Of a stretch of DNA of 64,000 nt, positions 24,772-34,000 are shown piece after piece; positions within the stretch are counted from its first letter, which is position 1; each line of letters starts with the position of its first letter. Origin of the DNA: Bacillota bacterium. Lineage in GTDB: Bacteria; Bacillota; Clostridia; Tissierellales; Sedimentibacteraceae. The notes below the pieces were generated by a model that was not told the DNA's origin, searched no databases, and saw only the letters and a program-made list of their open reading frames with translations. Location: assembly GCA_023453025.1 (NCBI GenBank), contig JAEXUD010000014.1:30916-94915 (forward strand), read 5' to 3'. The position numbers and the translations under genes are program-made.

Positions 24772-25776
24772 CTATTTTAAAGCTTCCGATATAGCATCAA
24801 TTCCATATCTTATTGACAACGGTCCGCCTGAAAAAGCTGAACGGTCGATAAGATGGACATTGTTGTTCTTAACAGCTTCAAGCGAATTCCATACAGAGTT
24901 ACTTCTCAATTCTTCTATATATGATTCATCTGTATCATTAAGCGCATTATTATAAATAAACAAATAATCCGGATTAAATTCTGATATACCTTCCAAAGAT
25001 ATGGTAGTCCTTCCCATGTCAAGATAGTCTCCCGGAGCATTAAGACCAAGCCCGGCTTCCTTGTTGTAAACGAAGTCCAAAACATACACTACAAACTCTT
25101 TTGAACTGTCCATAGAAAGAAAAGCAAAAGTTTTATCACTGTAAGAAGCTAATTTTTCAGCTCCTTCCTGCAGCTGATCTTTTAATTTATCAATCTCCTC
25201 TTGAGCTTTATCCTCTTTTCCAAAAATCTTCCCGTACTCAACTAAAGGCGTCTGCCAATCATCACCGTAATTGTTTACTGCTATAGTCGGCGCAATTTTT
25301 TCAAGCTGTTCGCCAATTTTTTCATATGTTCCTGAGTAAACAAGAATTAAATCCGGCTCAACTTCCAAAAGCTTCTCTATGTTTACTGCGCTCATGCTTC
25401 CCAAATCAATAACCTCATGTGTTTGTGCATATGGTTTAAACGCTTCCCAGCCCTTATACACATCCACTACTTCAGTTCCTGCCACCGGCGGCTCATCCAG
25501 TACAAAAAGATGTTCATAGTTACGGAAAAATATCATAACCGGTTTTTCAGGTTTCTGGTCTATAACAACTTCTCTTCCCAGAGTATCCACATATGTTCTG
25601 GGCCATTCTGTTTCTTTAGCTTCTTCTGTATTCTCATCCTCAGCGTTTGTTTCTGTTTCCGGAGCTGTGTTCTCTGATACAGGTATATCGCCAGTCTCAT
25701 CCGGGCCCATGGCACATCCTGCCAATAATCCTATTAAAATCGCAGTTGCGACAATAAGTCCTATAAATTTTTTCAT
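24772..25776 (-). CDS. FecB/BtuF-type substrate-binding lipoprotein (first)
   Basis: 334 aa. Lipobox LLAGC (Cys21), acidic Glu/Thr-rich linker, then the Peripla_BP_2 domain starting WPRTYVDTLGREVVID. Conserved segments KLLEVEPDLILVYSG and SLEGISEFNPDYLFIYNN. First gene of the operon, with a clear ribosome binding site (GGAGG) and, upstream, a TATACT -10 box (25833-25828) followed by the GTTAG-N6-CTAAC dyad. Ligand unknown; context points to a metal chelate or tetrapyrrole. Confidence 0.9.
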   Translation of the reverse strand: MKKFIGLIVATAILIGLLAGCAMGPDETGDIPVSENTAPETETNAEDENTEEAKETEWPRTYVDTLGREVVIDQKPEKPVMIFFRNYEHLFVLDEPPVAGTEVVDVYKGWEAFKPYAQTHEVIDLGSMSAVNIEKLLEVEPDLILVYSGTYEKIGEQLEKIAPTIAVNNYGDDWQTPLVEYGKIFGKEDKAQEEIDKLKDQLQEGAEKLASYSDKTFAFLSMDSSKEFVVYVLDFVYNKEAGLGLNAPGDYLDMGRTTISLEGISEFNPDYLFIYNNALNDTDESYIEELRSNSVWNSLEAVKNNNVHLIDRSAFSGGPLSIRYGIDAISEALK

Positions 25777-25799
25777 GTTAATCCTCCAATAAAATTATA

Positions 25800-25815
25800 G
25801 TTAGTTTTTCCTAAC
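25800..25815. promoter_or_regulatory. Candidate operator of the transporter/reductase operon
   Basis: GTTAG (25800-25804)-TTTTTC-CTAAC (25811-25815), a perfect 5-bp dyad. It lies 12-28 nt downstream of a TATACT -10 box on the minus strand, a position suited to repression. An almost identical element stands before the araC-type gene (26771). The half-site resembles, but is not spaced like, DtxR/IdeR iron boxes. Confidence 0.6.
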
Positions 25816-25924
25816 CGAGCTTCATAAAGTATAGCAAAACTCAAATAATAAAGGAATAGGATAATTTACAAAATTACATGGACTTTTGTCGGAGCCATCA
25901 AATATAAATTGATCGCTCTTAACT

Positions 25925-26752
25925 CTACACGCTGCTTTTTGCGTGCTTTCTAAATTGTGACGGAGACATGCCTGTTTGTTTTTTGAAGGCTCTGCTAAAA
26001 TACAAACTGTCATAATATCCCACACATTCTGCAACCCGCGTTATAGAGCAGGTGCAGTTTCCCAGCAATTCTTTTGCTTTGAGCATACGGCATTGAATTA
26101 AATAATTACTGGGGCTCATGCCTGCATGACGCTCAAATAAATAAGCCAGCCTGCGCCTGTCTACTCCGAAATCCACCGCAATCTGAGCTATGGTTATGGG
26201 CTCTGCATGATTTTGTCTTATGTATTCCATGACCTGCTCAATTAAAGAAGTGTCATTGTCTGCAAGCTGTCTCTTAGCTGAATCGAAAAATTCACTTAAA
26301 AGGGAAATAAACAACATCTTTGTTCTGAACAAAAATGTTGCTCCGGGTGTTGACTGGCTAATGAAAAGCTGCTGAAGCAAGTTGGAAATTTTCGGGTTTT
26401 CACCTGTTAAAAATGCAAAATGACCTTGATACAAGCGAAACCTTTTTATTTCGTTTTTGGGAATATTATAGTGTATAACAGCATATTGCCAGGCCTCGCC
26501 GCCGATGACTTCCTTGTCCAAACGCAAGTTGGGCCCTGCGTGAAGAACCATACCGGGTTTCATTATATATGACTCACCTTCCACAGTAAAGCAAGCATTT
26601 CCGGAAATAGGAACAACCAGCCCTCCTGATTCAGGGTTCGTTATGGTTCCCTTACAACTGGCATGCATCAGCGCAGAAGATTTATACAAATCTAAAAATG
26701 ATACATTGGCTTTTGAAAAATATTCTATAATTTCATTTATATTTTCTTTCAT
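25925..26752 (-). CDS. AraC-family transcriptional regulator
   Basis: 275 aa. The N-terminal ~150 residues look like a cupin-type sensor (SGNACFTVEGESYIMKPGMV). The C-terminal ~100 residues hold two helix-turn-helix motifs typical of AraC/XylS: ITIAQIAVDFGVDRRRLAYLFERHAGMSPSNYL and the family signature around SLYFSRAFKKQTGMSPSQFRK. It lies 148 nt upstream of the operon on the same strand and shares its dyad, so it probably regulates uptake and reduction in response to the imported ligand, much as AraC-type regulators control siderophore uptake in Bacillus. Confidence 0.88.
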   Translation of the reverse strand: MKENINEIIEYFSKANVSFLDLYKSSALMHASCKGTITNPESGGLVVPISGNACFTVEGESYIMKPGMVLHAGPNLRLDKEVIGGEAWQYAVIHYNIPKNEIKRFRLYQGHFAFLTGENPKISNLLQQLFISQSTPGATFLFRTKMLFISLLSEFFDSAKRQLADNDTSLIEQVMEYIRQNHAEPITIAQIAVDFGVDRRRLAYLFERHAGMSPSNYLIQCRMLKAKELLGNCTCSITRVAECVGYYDSLYFSRAFKKQTGMSPSQFRKHAKSSV

Positions 26753-26770
26753 TTTTTCACCTCACAGTAC

Positions 26771-26786
26771 GTTAGTATAAACTAAC
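26771..26786. promoter_or_regulatory. Candidate operator of the araC-type gene
   Basis: GTTAG (26771-26775)-TATAAA-CTAAC (26782-26786). On the minus strand a TATACT -10 box lies within the dyad. In opposite orientation the element at 25800 matches this one over about 19 nt, including the flanking CTATA. Confidence 0.6.
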
Positions 26787-26851
26787 TATATGTTATCACA
26801 TTGCGCTTTAAATGTAAATGCGATAAAATCATAAGTATAGTTCACCGCTGT

Positions 26852-26875
26852 GCCCCCACTTCTGTAAGCGGGGGC
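26852..26875. other. GC-rich hairpin between def and araC
   Basis: GCCCCC-A-CTT, loop CTGT, AAG-C-GGGGGC: nine pairs with one mismatch, in otherwise AT-rich DNA. On the plus strand GCTTTTC follows; on the minus strand, the direction of def, no U-run follows. It lies at the probable right edge of the inserted operon. Confidence 0.5.
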
Positions 26876-26913
26876 GCTTTTCAACTTCAGGTGGGGATAT
26901 CCCTCTGTATTTT

Positions 26914-27357
26914 TTATTTTTTTACTCTGTCTGTAAACAATATTCCATCCAAGTGATCTAACTCATGGCATATCGCCCTTGCCAAAATACCTTCTGCATT
27001 CAATGTGTTTTGCTTACCTTCTTCGTCTGTATATTCAACTGTTACATTCATAGGTCTGTTTACATTGCCTTTTTTTTCGGGTACGCTGAGGCATCCTTCC
27101 TGACCCAGCTGTTCACCTGATTTTTTAGTTATCTTCGGATTAATCATCTTATATACTTTTCCGTCTTCCACATCTATTACAACCGCACGTTTTAATATTC
27201 CAACCTGCGGCGCTGCAAGTCCTACACCATCATTTGCATACATGGTTTCCAACATGTCGTCAAGAAGAGTCTTTATTCTGTCGTCAACTACGCTTACTTC
27301 CTTACTTTTCTTTCTTAATATTTCATCGCCTTCATATCTTAAATTTCTTAATGCCAT
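26914..27357 (-). CDS. def: Peptide deformylase
   Basis: 147 aa. Removes the N-formyl group from nascent proteins. All three family motifs are present: GVGLAAPQVG (45-54), EGCLS with metal ligand Cys89, and HELDH with His131, Glu132, His135. It follows priA by 8 nt. fmt, its usual neighbour, is 9.6 kb away. Confidence 0.97.
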   Translation of the reverse strand: MALRNLRYEGDEILRKKSKEVSVVDDRIKTLLDDMLETMYANDGVGLAAPQVGILKRAVVIDVEDGKVYKMINPKITKKSGEQLGQEGCLSVPEKKGNVNRPMNVTVEYTDEEGKQNTLNAEGILARAICHELDHLDGILFTDRVKK

Positions 27358-27365
27358 ACTTCCTC

Positions 27366-29783
27366 CTAAATTGTATTGGTATTAATATTTATGCTAACCT
27401 TTATATTTTCCATATCTTTATCCATATACACGCTTCTTAAAATTTTCTTCAGCTCATGCATAACATTGTTTGATGCCTTTATAAACAAATTGATTCTGTA
27501 TTCATCATTTACCTTGTAAATTGAATGCGGTATCGGTCGGTACAATAAAAGGCTTCTTTCCTTGACCATATCTTTTACTGAATCTTTTATCTCCTCATAT
27601 TTTTCACTGGCAATTCTGTTTACCAGCTCTTCGTTTTTAGATATGAGGCATATATTTATTATATTAATAAACGGCGGAAATGCAAATTCTTTTCTGAGTT
27701 TTAGCTCTTCATTTATAAAAATTTCATAATTATTTTCTTTTGCTGCATTAATTATGAAGTTTTCCGGCTCATAGGTCTGAACAAACACATTTCCTTTTTT
27801 GCTCCCTCTTCCTGCTCTTCCGCTTACCTGTGTAATCAGCTGGAAGGTTTTTTCGCTTGAATTGAAAAACGGAAGATTTAGAATTGCATCAGCTGACAAA
27901 ACCCCGACAGTAGTTACATCAGGAAAATCAAATCCCTTTGCCAGCATTTGTGTACCTATTAAAATATCTATATTTCCATCCTTAAAATCATTATAAATAT
28001 TCTCATATGCGTCCTTGTCAGTCATGGAATCAAAATCCATGCGCTCAACCCTTGCTTTTGCAAACAGCTTTTTAACCAGCTTTTCTACCTGCTGCGTTCC
28101 TGCATTGAACTGCTCTATTTTATCACTTCCGCATTTAGGGCAATTAGTCAGCATCTTTTTTGTTCTGCCGCAATAATGGCATTTTAACATGTTGCCCTTT
28201 ATATGATATGACATAGAAACATCGCAGCGCTCACAGCGAACCACATGCCCGCATTTCTTGCAGGAAACAAATCCTGAATATCCTCTTTTATTTAAAAATA
28301 AAATTACCTGCTCTTTTTTGCTCAGTGAAGCTTTTATATTTTCATATAATTCTTCACTGATAATTGTGTTGTTTCCCTTGTCAAGCTCACTGCTCATGTC
28401 AATAATTTTAACATCCGGCATTTGGTTATTGACACGTTTTTTCAAGTCTATTTTTTCTATCTGCCCTTTAATTGCCATATTGTAGGTAGTTATGGACGGA
28501 GTGGCTGAACCGAGTATTACTTTTGCATTTAATATATGAGCCATTTTTATAGCGACTTCTGTTGTGTCGTACTTAGGTGAGGTTGATGAAATATAGCTGT
28601 CCTCGTGTTCTTCGTCAATTACAATTACACCTAAATTTCTAATAGGAGCAAATATGGCTGAACGGGCTCCTATGACAACATCCACCTCATGATTGTACAC
28701 CTTTGTCCATTGTATAAACTTTTCCTTTTTTGACAATCTGGAATGAAACACCGCTATTTTGTTTCCAAATCTTTTCTGAAATCTGTCTATGGTCTGGGTT
28801 GTAAGCGAAATTTCAGGTACGAGCATAATACACTGCTTGTTTTCTTTTATATAATGCTCGATTATGTCCATATATACTTCTGTCTTGCCGCTGCCTGTCA
28901 CTCCGTGAAGCAGAAAAACCTTGTTTTCAGAGGTCAGTATCTGATTGCATGCTTTTCTTTGTTCCTCATTTAAGCAATGCCCTTTATCTGTGCATAGGGC
29001 TTCTTCCTCACTGTATAGAATATATTCATCCTTTAAAATTCCTTTTTTTATTAAATTATTTATAACTGCGGATGATACGTTTAAATTTTTAGATAATTGT
29101 TTTACACTCGATTTCTTATTATTCTTCAAATAATTAATAACTTTAACTTGATTATCAGTCTTTATATTATATTCTTCTGCTTCCTTATCCTCAAATAAGG
29201 AAACATATTTTTCATAGGCGCTTTTACTCTTTATGTTTTCCTTGCTGATTACTTCAATTAGCTTTTTTTCTGTCAAGCTTTTAATAATTGTAAAAATATC
29301 TGTGCTTTTATATATTTTTTTTAGTTTCTCAAGTTCAATAGGACCATTTTGCTTTATTATATCTAAAAATTCACATTCCTTTTCATTAATATTAATACCT
29401 GGTAATTCCGCTTCAATTGCTTTAATAGTGATATTATGCTCATATTTAATCATGGATGGTATCATAAGTCTTACTACGTCAGAATACTTGCAAACATATC
29501 TTTCCCTCATCCAAAAAGCCAGCTTTAACATTTCATCACTGACAACCGGAAAGTCATCAAGCACATCAAGTATAGGCTTAATTTTACCTCCTGGGATATC
29601 GCATGATGAATCTACTGATACAATCAATGCATCAATCATATGCTTATTATGACCAAAGCTTACCTTAACTCTCCTGCCGGTTTGAATGCTGTCTTCAAGC
29701 TCCTTCGGAACGCCATAAGTAAATAATTGGTCTATGCTTTTAGAATTATTGTTTAATATTACCTGTACAAAAATGTTATACAT
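27366..29783 (-). CDS. priA: Primosomal replication restart helicase PriA
   Basis: 805 aa. N-terminal DNA-binding domain, then a superfamily 2 helicase core: Walker A GVTGSGKTEVY, Walker B/DEEH box VIDEEHED, motif III GSATPS. The zinc-binding insert has paired CxxC motifs (CKKCGHVVRCERC, CHYCGRTKKMLTNCPKC), and motif V-VI contains QVSGRAGRG. Restarts stalled forks. Typical neighbour of def in Clostridia. Confidence 0.96.
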   Translation of the reverse strand: MYNIFVQVILNNNSKSIDQLFTYGVPKELEDSIQTGRRVKVSFGHNKHMIDALIVSVDSSCDIPGGKIKPILDVLDDFPVVSDEMLKLAFWMRERYVCKYSDVVRLMIPSMIKYEHNITIKAIEAELPGININEKECEFLDIIKQNGPIELEKLKKIYKSTDIFTIIKSLTEKKLIEVISKENIKSKSAYEKYVSLFEDKEAEEYNIKTDNQVKVINYLKNNKKSSVKQLSKNLNVSSAVINNLIKKGILKDEYILYSEEEALCTDKGHCLNEEQRKACNQILTSENKVFLLHGVTGSGKTEVYMDIIEHYIKENKQCIMLVPEISLTTQTIDRFQKRFGNKIAVFHSRLSKKEKFIQWTKVYNHEVDVVIGARSAIFAPIRNLGVIVIDEEHEDSYISSTSPKYDTTEVAIKMAHILNAKVILGSATPSITTYNMAIKGQIEKIDLKKRVNNQMPDVKIIDMSSELDKGNNTIISEELYENIKASLSKKEQVILFLNKRGYSGFVSCKKCGHVVRCERCDVSMSYHIKGNMLKCHYCGRTKKMLTNCPKCGSDKIEQFNAGTQQVEKLVKKLFAKARVERMDFDSMTDKDAYENIYNDFKDGNIDILIGTQMLAKGFDFPDVTTVGVLSADAILNLPFFNSSEKTFQLITQVSGRAGRGSKKGNVFVQTYEPENFIINAAKENNYEIFINEELKLRKEFAFPPFINIINICLISKNEELVNRIASEKYEEIKDSVKDMVKERSLLLYRPIPHSIYKVNDEYRINLFIKASNNVMHELKKILRSVYMDKDMENIKVSININTNTI

Positions 29784-29801
29784 AATTGCTCCTAAATGAA
29801 A

Positions 29802-29823
29802 TAATCAGTCGCTAGACTGATTA
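29802..29823. other. Perfect hairpin between rpoZ and priA
   Basis: TAATCAGTC-GCTA-GACTGATTA, a 9-bp perfect stem with tetraloop in the 44-nt gap. On the minus strand only a mixed tract (TTTCATTT) follows, so it is more likely a processing site or weak attenuator than a full terminator. The conserved place for coaBC in many Firmicutes is here, but that gene is absent. Confidence 0.5.
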
Positions 29824-29827
29824 TAAT

Positions 29828-30124
29828 TTATTCATTCGATTGTTCTTCTTCAGTATCTATCGATTCATTTTCGACTTCAGATGGCTGCTCATTCTTAGCT
29901 GCTGATTCCTGAAGGTTTTTTTTGTATTGATCATAATTATAAATCGGTTGATATTTACCTTCATAAAATTCTTCGATTGCTATTGCAACAGGTTTTATAG
30001 TAGGTGTTCTTACCAGGATATCTGAACCATCGATTATTTGCCTTGCTCTTCTTGAAACTATTGTAACTAAGGAGTATCTGCTATCAGCCATTCCTATTAA
30101 TTCATCAATTGAAATTTTCTTCAT
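29828..30124 (-). CDS. rpoZ: RNA polymerase omega subunit
   Basis: 98 aa. Conserved N-terminal part DELIGMADSRYSLVTIVSRRARQI and a Glu/Ser-rich tail. Promotes assembly of RNA polymerase by holding the beta-prime subunit. Located 1 nt after gmk, the standard arrangement. Confidence 0.94.
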   Translation of the reverse strand: MKKISIDELIGMADSRYSLVTIVSRRARQIIDGSDILVRTPTIKPVAIAIEEFYEGKYQPIYNYDQYKKNLQESAAKNEQPSEVENESIDTEEEQSNE

Positions 30125-30125
30125 A

Positions 30126-30731
30126 TTATACCTCTCTGATTTTGTTTATAATTGCTTTTTTCCTGATTGCCCTATTTTTTTCTGCATTTATAATACATTG
30201 AACTTTTTTAACCGCAGCTTCAACCTCGTCGTTTAATACTACATAATCATATTCAAAAGCATAATTTAATTCATCATATGCACTTTGCATTCTATTGAGA
30301 ATAACTTCCTTCGAATCTGTACCTCTTCCTTCAATTCTATTTTTCAGCTCTTTCAAAGACGGAGGAAGTATAAAAATAAATACTCCCATAGGATAGTTTT
30401 TTTTAACCTGCAATGCTCCCTGAATATCTATTTCAAGAATAATATCATTTCCATCTTCAAGCTGTTTAAACACTTCTTTTTTCGGAGTTCCGTAGTAATT
30501 TCCATACACTAAAGCATACTCGAGGAATTCATCATTATTTATCTTATTTATGAATTCTTCTTCATTTATAAAGAAGTAGCTTTCGCCTTCCACTTCACCT
30601 TCTCTTGGTTTTCGTGTGGTAGCTGACACTGAAACCTTTAAGTCTGTTATCTCTTTTTTAAGCTGTTTGCATATTGTTCCCTTGCCTGCTCCTGAAGGTC
30701 CTGAAATTACCACCAATAATCCGTTGTCCAT
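30126..30731 (-). CDS. gmk: Guanylate kinase
   Basis: 201 aa. P-loop VISGPSGAGKGT (9-20), GMP-binding segment SATTRKPREGEVEGESYFF, and lid IEGRGTDSKE. Phosphorylates GMP to GDP. Between remA and rpoZ as in Bacillus and Clostridia. Confidence 0.97.
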   Translation of the reverse strand: MDNGLLVVISGPSGAGKGTICKQLKKEITDLKVSVSATTRKPREGEVEGESYFFINEEEFINKINNDEFLEYALVYGNYYGTPKKEVFKQLEDGNDIILEIDIQGALQVKKNYPMGVFIFILPPSLKELKNRIEGRGTDSKEVILNRMQSAYDELNYAFEYDYVVLNDEVEAAVKKVQCIINAEKNRAIRKKAIINKIREV

Positions 30732-30743
30732 CCTTACACCTCA

Positions 30744-31001
30744 TTACTTTATATTGTGGTTGTTGTTGTCAAATCTTTGTGCCATGGTATCCGGCTGTAT
30801 TGCCGATAATATTACATATTCGCAGTCAGTTATTATTACTGCTCTTGTCTTTCTGCCATATGTAGCGTCAATAAGCTTTCCCTTTTCTCTTGTTTCTTGT
30901 ATAACGCGCTTGATAGGTGCTGATTCCGGACTTACAATTGCTATAATTCTATTTGATAATGCTATATTTCCAAATCCTATATTTATAGTATTGTTTGCCA
31001 T
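30744..31001 (-). CDS. remA: Extracellular matrix regulator RemA-like DNA-binding protein (DUF370)
   Basis: 85 aa, typical of the family, with the conserved IGFGNIALSNRIIAIVSPES start and the DATYGRKTRAVII segment. In Bacillus subtilis RemA activates biofilm-matrix genes; the protein is widely conserved in Clostridia next to yicC and gmk, where its target is not established. Confidence 0.9.
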   Translation of the reverse strand: MANNTINIGFGNIALSNRIIAIVSPESAPIKRVIQETREKGKLIDATYGRKTRAVIITDCEYVILSAIQPDTMAQRFDNNNHNIK

Positions 31002-31011
31002 TTTGTATCTC

Positions 31012-31899
31012 CTATTCTATATTTTGAATTTGTTCTCTGATTTTCTCCAATAGATTTTTAATTTCAATAACCAATTGTATTATTTCAAGATTTCCTATTT
31101 TGGAACCAATAGTATTTATTTCTCTGTTTGATTCTTGAATAATAAAATCTAATTTCCTTCCGACACTTCCTCCTTCGCTCAAAACGCTGAAGAGCTGACC
31201 CATATGGGATTTAAATCTTACTATTTCTTCATTGATATCGCTTTTATCAGCATAAATAACTATTTCGTTGTACAGTCTGTTCTCATCCAGTTCATGATTA
31301 CTGCCTAAAAGCTCTTTTATTCTTGTTTCAAACTTAACTTTGTAATCAGAAACTATAGTTTCGGAATTCTTTATAATTTCGTCCATTAATACAAGTATTT
31401 TATCCATACTTGACTTAATATCAGCTTCAAGCTGTTCTCCCTCTAAGCTTCTCATTTTTATAAGGCTTTCAACTGCATTGTTCATTGCAGCCTCAACGCA
31501 GATACGAAGTTCTTCTTCATCCTCGGTATCTTCCTTGGAAACCAGTACATCTTGAAATTTTATTATTGTATCCAATGAAACATTGCTGTTTATATCCAAT
31601 TCCTTTTTCACTTCATCAATGGCACTTTTATATTGTTTTGCCAAACATAAATTAGGTACTATTACTGTATCTGATTCACTTATATAGTCTATGTTGATAT
31701 ATACATCTATTCTACCCCTTTGCACGCTATTTTTCAAGATTTTTCTTATATTATCTTCAAAAAAGCGCAAATGTCTTGGTGTTTTAATGTTTATATCGCA
31801 ATATCTATTGTTTATAGTCTTAATTTCTGCTGTTATGATTCTTTTACCGTCATTATGCTCACCCTTGCCGTAACCGGTCATACTTAATATATTTGCCAT
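31012..31899 (-). CDS. yicC: YicC-family endoribonuclease
   Basis: 295 aa. N-terminal SMTGYGKGE start and a C-terminal DUF1732 segment with GRKLDFIIQESNREINTIGSK, the most conserved part of the family. Relatives act in RNA turnover and stress survival. First gene of the yicC-remA-gmk-rpoZ operon; GGAGAA precedes the ATG. Confidence 0.93.
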   Translation of the reverse strand: MANILSMTGYGKGEHNDGKRIITAEIKTINNRYCDINIKTPRHLRFFEDNIRKILKNSVQRGRIDVYINIDYISESDTVIVPNLCLAKQYKSAIDEVKKELDINSNVSLDTIIKFQDVLVSKEDTEDEEELRICVEAAMNNAVESLIKMRSLEGEQLEADIKSSMDKILVLMDEIIKNSETIVSDYKVKFETRIKELLGSNHELDENRLYNEIVIYADKSDINEEIVRFKSHMGQLFSVLSEGGSVGRKLDFIIQESNREINTIGSKIGNLEIIQLVIEIKNLLEKIREQIQNIE

Positions 31900-32092
31900 T
31901 TTATTCTCCGATAGTTTTTATTTTATTCATTATGCAACTAATTTTTATGATTATGTTAATTTTATATTTTTCCAGAACCTGTATATGCTATTTATTATAA
32001 CATTAAAATTCTATTAGTAAACAAAAATAAAATAATTTCCATGACATAAAAAGAATTTTACGGTACAATATAACGAAGAACGGAGGTATAAT

Positions 32093-33862
32093 ATGTCACT
32101 AGACGGTATTTTTTTAAATAGTATAAGGTATGATTTATATAAAAAATTAGCAGGCGGTCGTGTAGATAAGATTTATCAGCCGGATAAAAATGAAATAGTT
32201 ATTTCTGTAAGAAGCAACGGAGAAAACCTCAAGCTTTTATTGACTGCAGCAAGCAGCAGCCCTCGGCTGCATATAACTAATATAGCAAGGAAAAATCCCC
32301 AGGAGCCTCCGATGTTTTGTATGCTTTTAAGAAAACATCTTACCGGTGCTCATGTAACAGATGTTAAACAAGTCAATCTGGATCGTATATTGGAAATAAC
32401 CTTTGAGTGCAAGGATGAGCTTGATACAACTGTTAATAAATCAATAATAATAGAAATAATGGGTAAACACAGCAATATTATCTTTATAAATACAGATACA
32501 AAGGTCATTATAGATTCTATTAAAAGAGTGGCAGAAAATGTGAGCTCTGTAAGACAAGTTTATCCGGGAATAAAATATGTAACCCCGCCGGAACAAGATA
32601 AATTGAATACTTTAGAAATTACAAAACAAATATTTTTTGATGCAATAGAAAAATCAAATGACGGCTTGATGATTTATAATTTCTTTTATAAAAATTTCTT
32701 AGGATTAAGCCCGTTTATCAGTAAGGAAATTTGTTATTTAGCTGATATGAACGAAGGCACATACATGGGCGAACTGAGCACAGAGACAAAAGACAGACTG
32801 TGGACTGCTTTTAGCAATATTATAGACAAAGTTAAATCAAGCAATTTTTCATATAATATCTTTTTTAATGAGAATTCAGATTTGCATGGTTTTTATTGTA
32901 TGGATGTGGAGTATTTAAAATCCTGCCAAAAGAAAAACTATGATAATCCCGGTTCATTGCTTGATGATTTTTATTTTGAACAAGATAATAAAAATAAAAT
33001 AAACCAACGAGTTTCAAGCTTGATAAAAAGCATGAACACCAAAATAGACAGAGATAGAAAAAAGGTGGAAAAGCAAAGAAATGAGCTTTTAAATGCTGAG
33101 GACAGAGGCAAGTATAAGATTTACGGCGAATTAATCTTAGCCAATTTACATAAAGAACCGGTAGATCATAAACTGACAGTGGTAAACTATTATGACCCTG
33201 AGCAAAAGGAAATTACCATTCCTTTAGATCCAAAGTTAAATCTGACTCAAAATGGGCAAAAATATTTTAAGAGATACGGTAAGCTGAAAAAAGCCGAAGA
33301 AGAGCTTCAAAAATTAATAGAAATATCCTTGCTGGAAATACAGTATCTGGAAAATATATTGTATTCTATCGAAGCATGTGAGACAATCGATGATCTGGAA
33401 GAAATATACAATGAATTAACAGCCGAAGGTATGATGAAAAGAAAAGCCAAAGCTAAAAAGTCAAAGGAAATCAAATCAGATTTTATATCATTTATGTCAT
33501 CCGGAGGTCATGAAATTTTAGTTGGCAGAAATAATCTTCAAAACGATATGCTCACATTTAAAATCGGTAAAAAAGATGATTACTGGTTCCATGCTAAAAA
33601 TATCCCCGGATCACATGTGCTCATAAGGACAAACGGAGACGAATTGACTGATGAAGAATATGTTGAGGCCGCACAAATTGCAGCATATTTCAGTAAAGGA
33701 AAGAATTCCGGCTCCGTGGAGATTGACTACACCAAAAAATCAAGTGTTAAAAAGCCACCGAATTCAAAACCAGGTTTTGTAATTTATGACACTAATTATT
33801 CAATGATGGCAGAGCCAAATATCAGCGGAATTAAAACATATAACAGCAAAAGCAGCCGCTGA
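32093..33862 (+). CDS. rqcH: Ribosome quality-control factor RqcH (NEMF/FbpA family)
   Basis: 589 aa. NFACT-N domain with Asp97-Arg98 in VNLDRILEI, the DR motif that in RqcH is needed for Ala-tRNA recruitment; central coiled coil (about 300-440); C-terminal NFACT-R domain with WFHAKNIPGSHVLI. Adds Ala tails to nascent chains on stalled 50S subunits. The N-terminal fibronectin-binding annotation of older entries refers to the same family. Transcribed divergently from yicC; GGAGG precedes the ATG. Confidence 0.95.
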   Translation: MSLDGIFLNSIRYDLYKKLAGGRVDKIYQPDKNEIVISVRSNGENLKLLLTAASSSPRLHITNIARKNPQEPPMFCMLLRKHLTGAHVTDVKQVNLDRILEITFECKDELDTTVNKSIIIEIMGKHSNIIFINTDTKVIIDSIKRVAENVSSVRQVYPGIKYVTPPEQDKLNTLEITKQIFFDAIEKSNDGLMIYNFFYKNFLGLSPFISKEICYLADMNEGTYMGELSTETKDRLWTAFSNIIDKVKSSNFSYNIFFNENSDLHGFYCMDVEYLKSCQKKNYDNPGSLLDDFYFEQDNKNKINQRVSSLIKSMNTKIDRDRKKVEKQRNELLNAEDRGKYKIYGELILANLHKEPVDHKLTVVNYYDPEQKEITIPLDPKLNLTQNGQKYFKRYGKLKKAEEELQKLIEISLLEIQYLENILYSIEACETIDDLEEIYNELTAEGMMKRKAKAKKSKEIKSDFISFMSSGGHEILVGRNNLQNDMLTFKIGKKDDYWFHAKNIPGSHVLIRTNGDELTDEEYVEAAQIAAYFSKGKNSGSVEIDYTKKSSVKKPPNSKPGFVIYDTNYSMMAEPNISGIKTYNSKSSR

Positions 33863-34000
33863 ATAAAAACTCTTTGCTACAAGCCATGAGGAACCCATGC
33901 CAATAATGTCCATCGAATTGGTATGGATTCCAAGTAAATATAATATCCTTCATTTTATATTTACTCCGCAAGTATCCAAAATTTATAAAAAATTTTGCTT

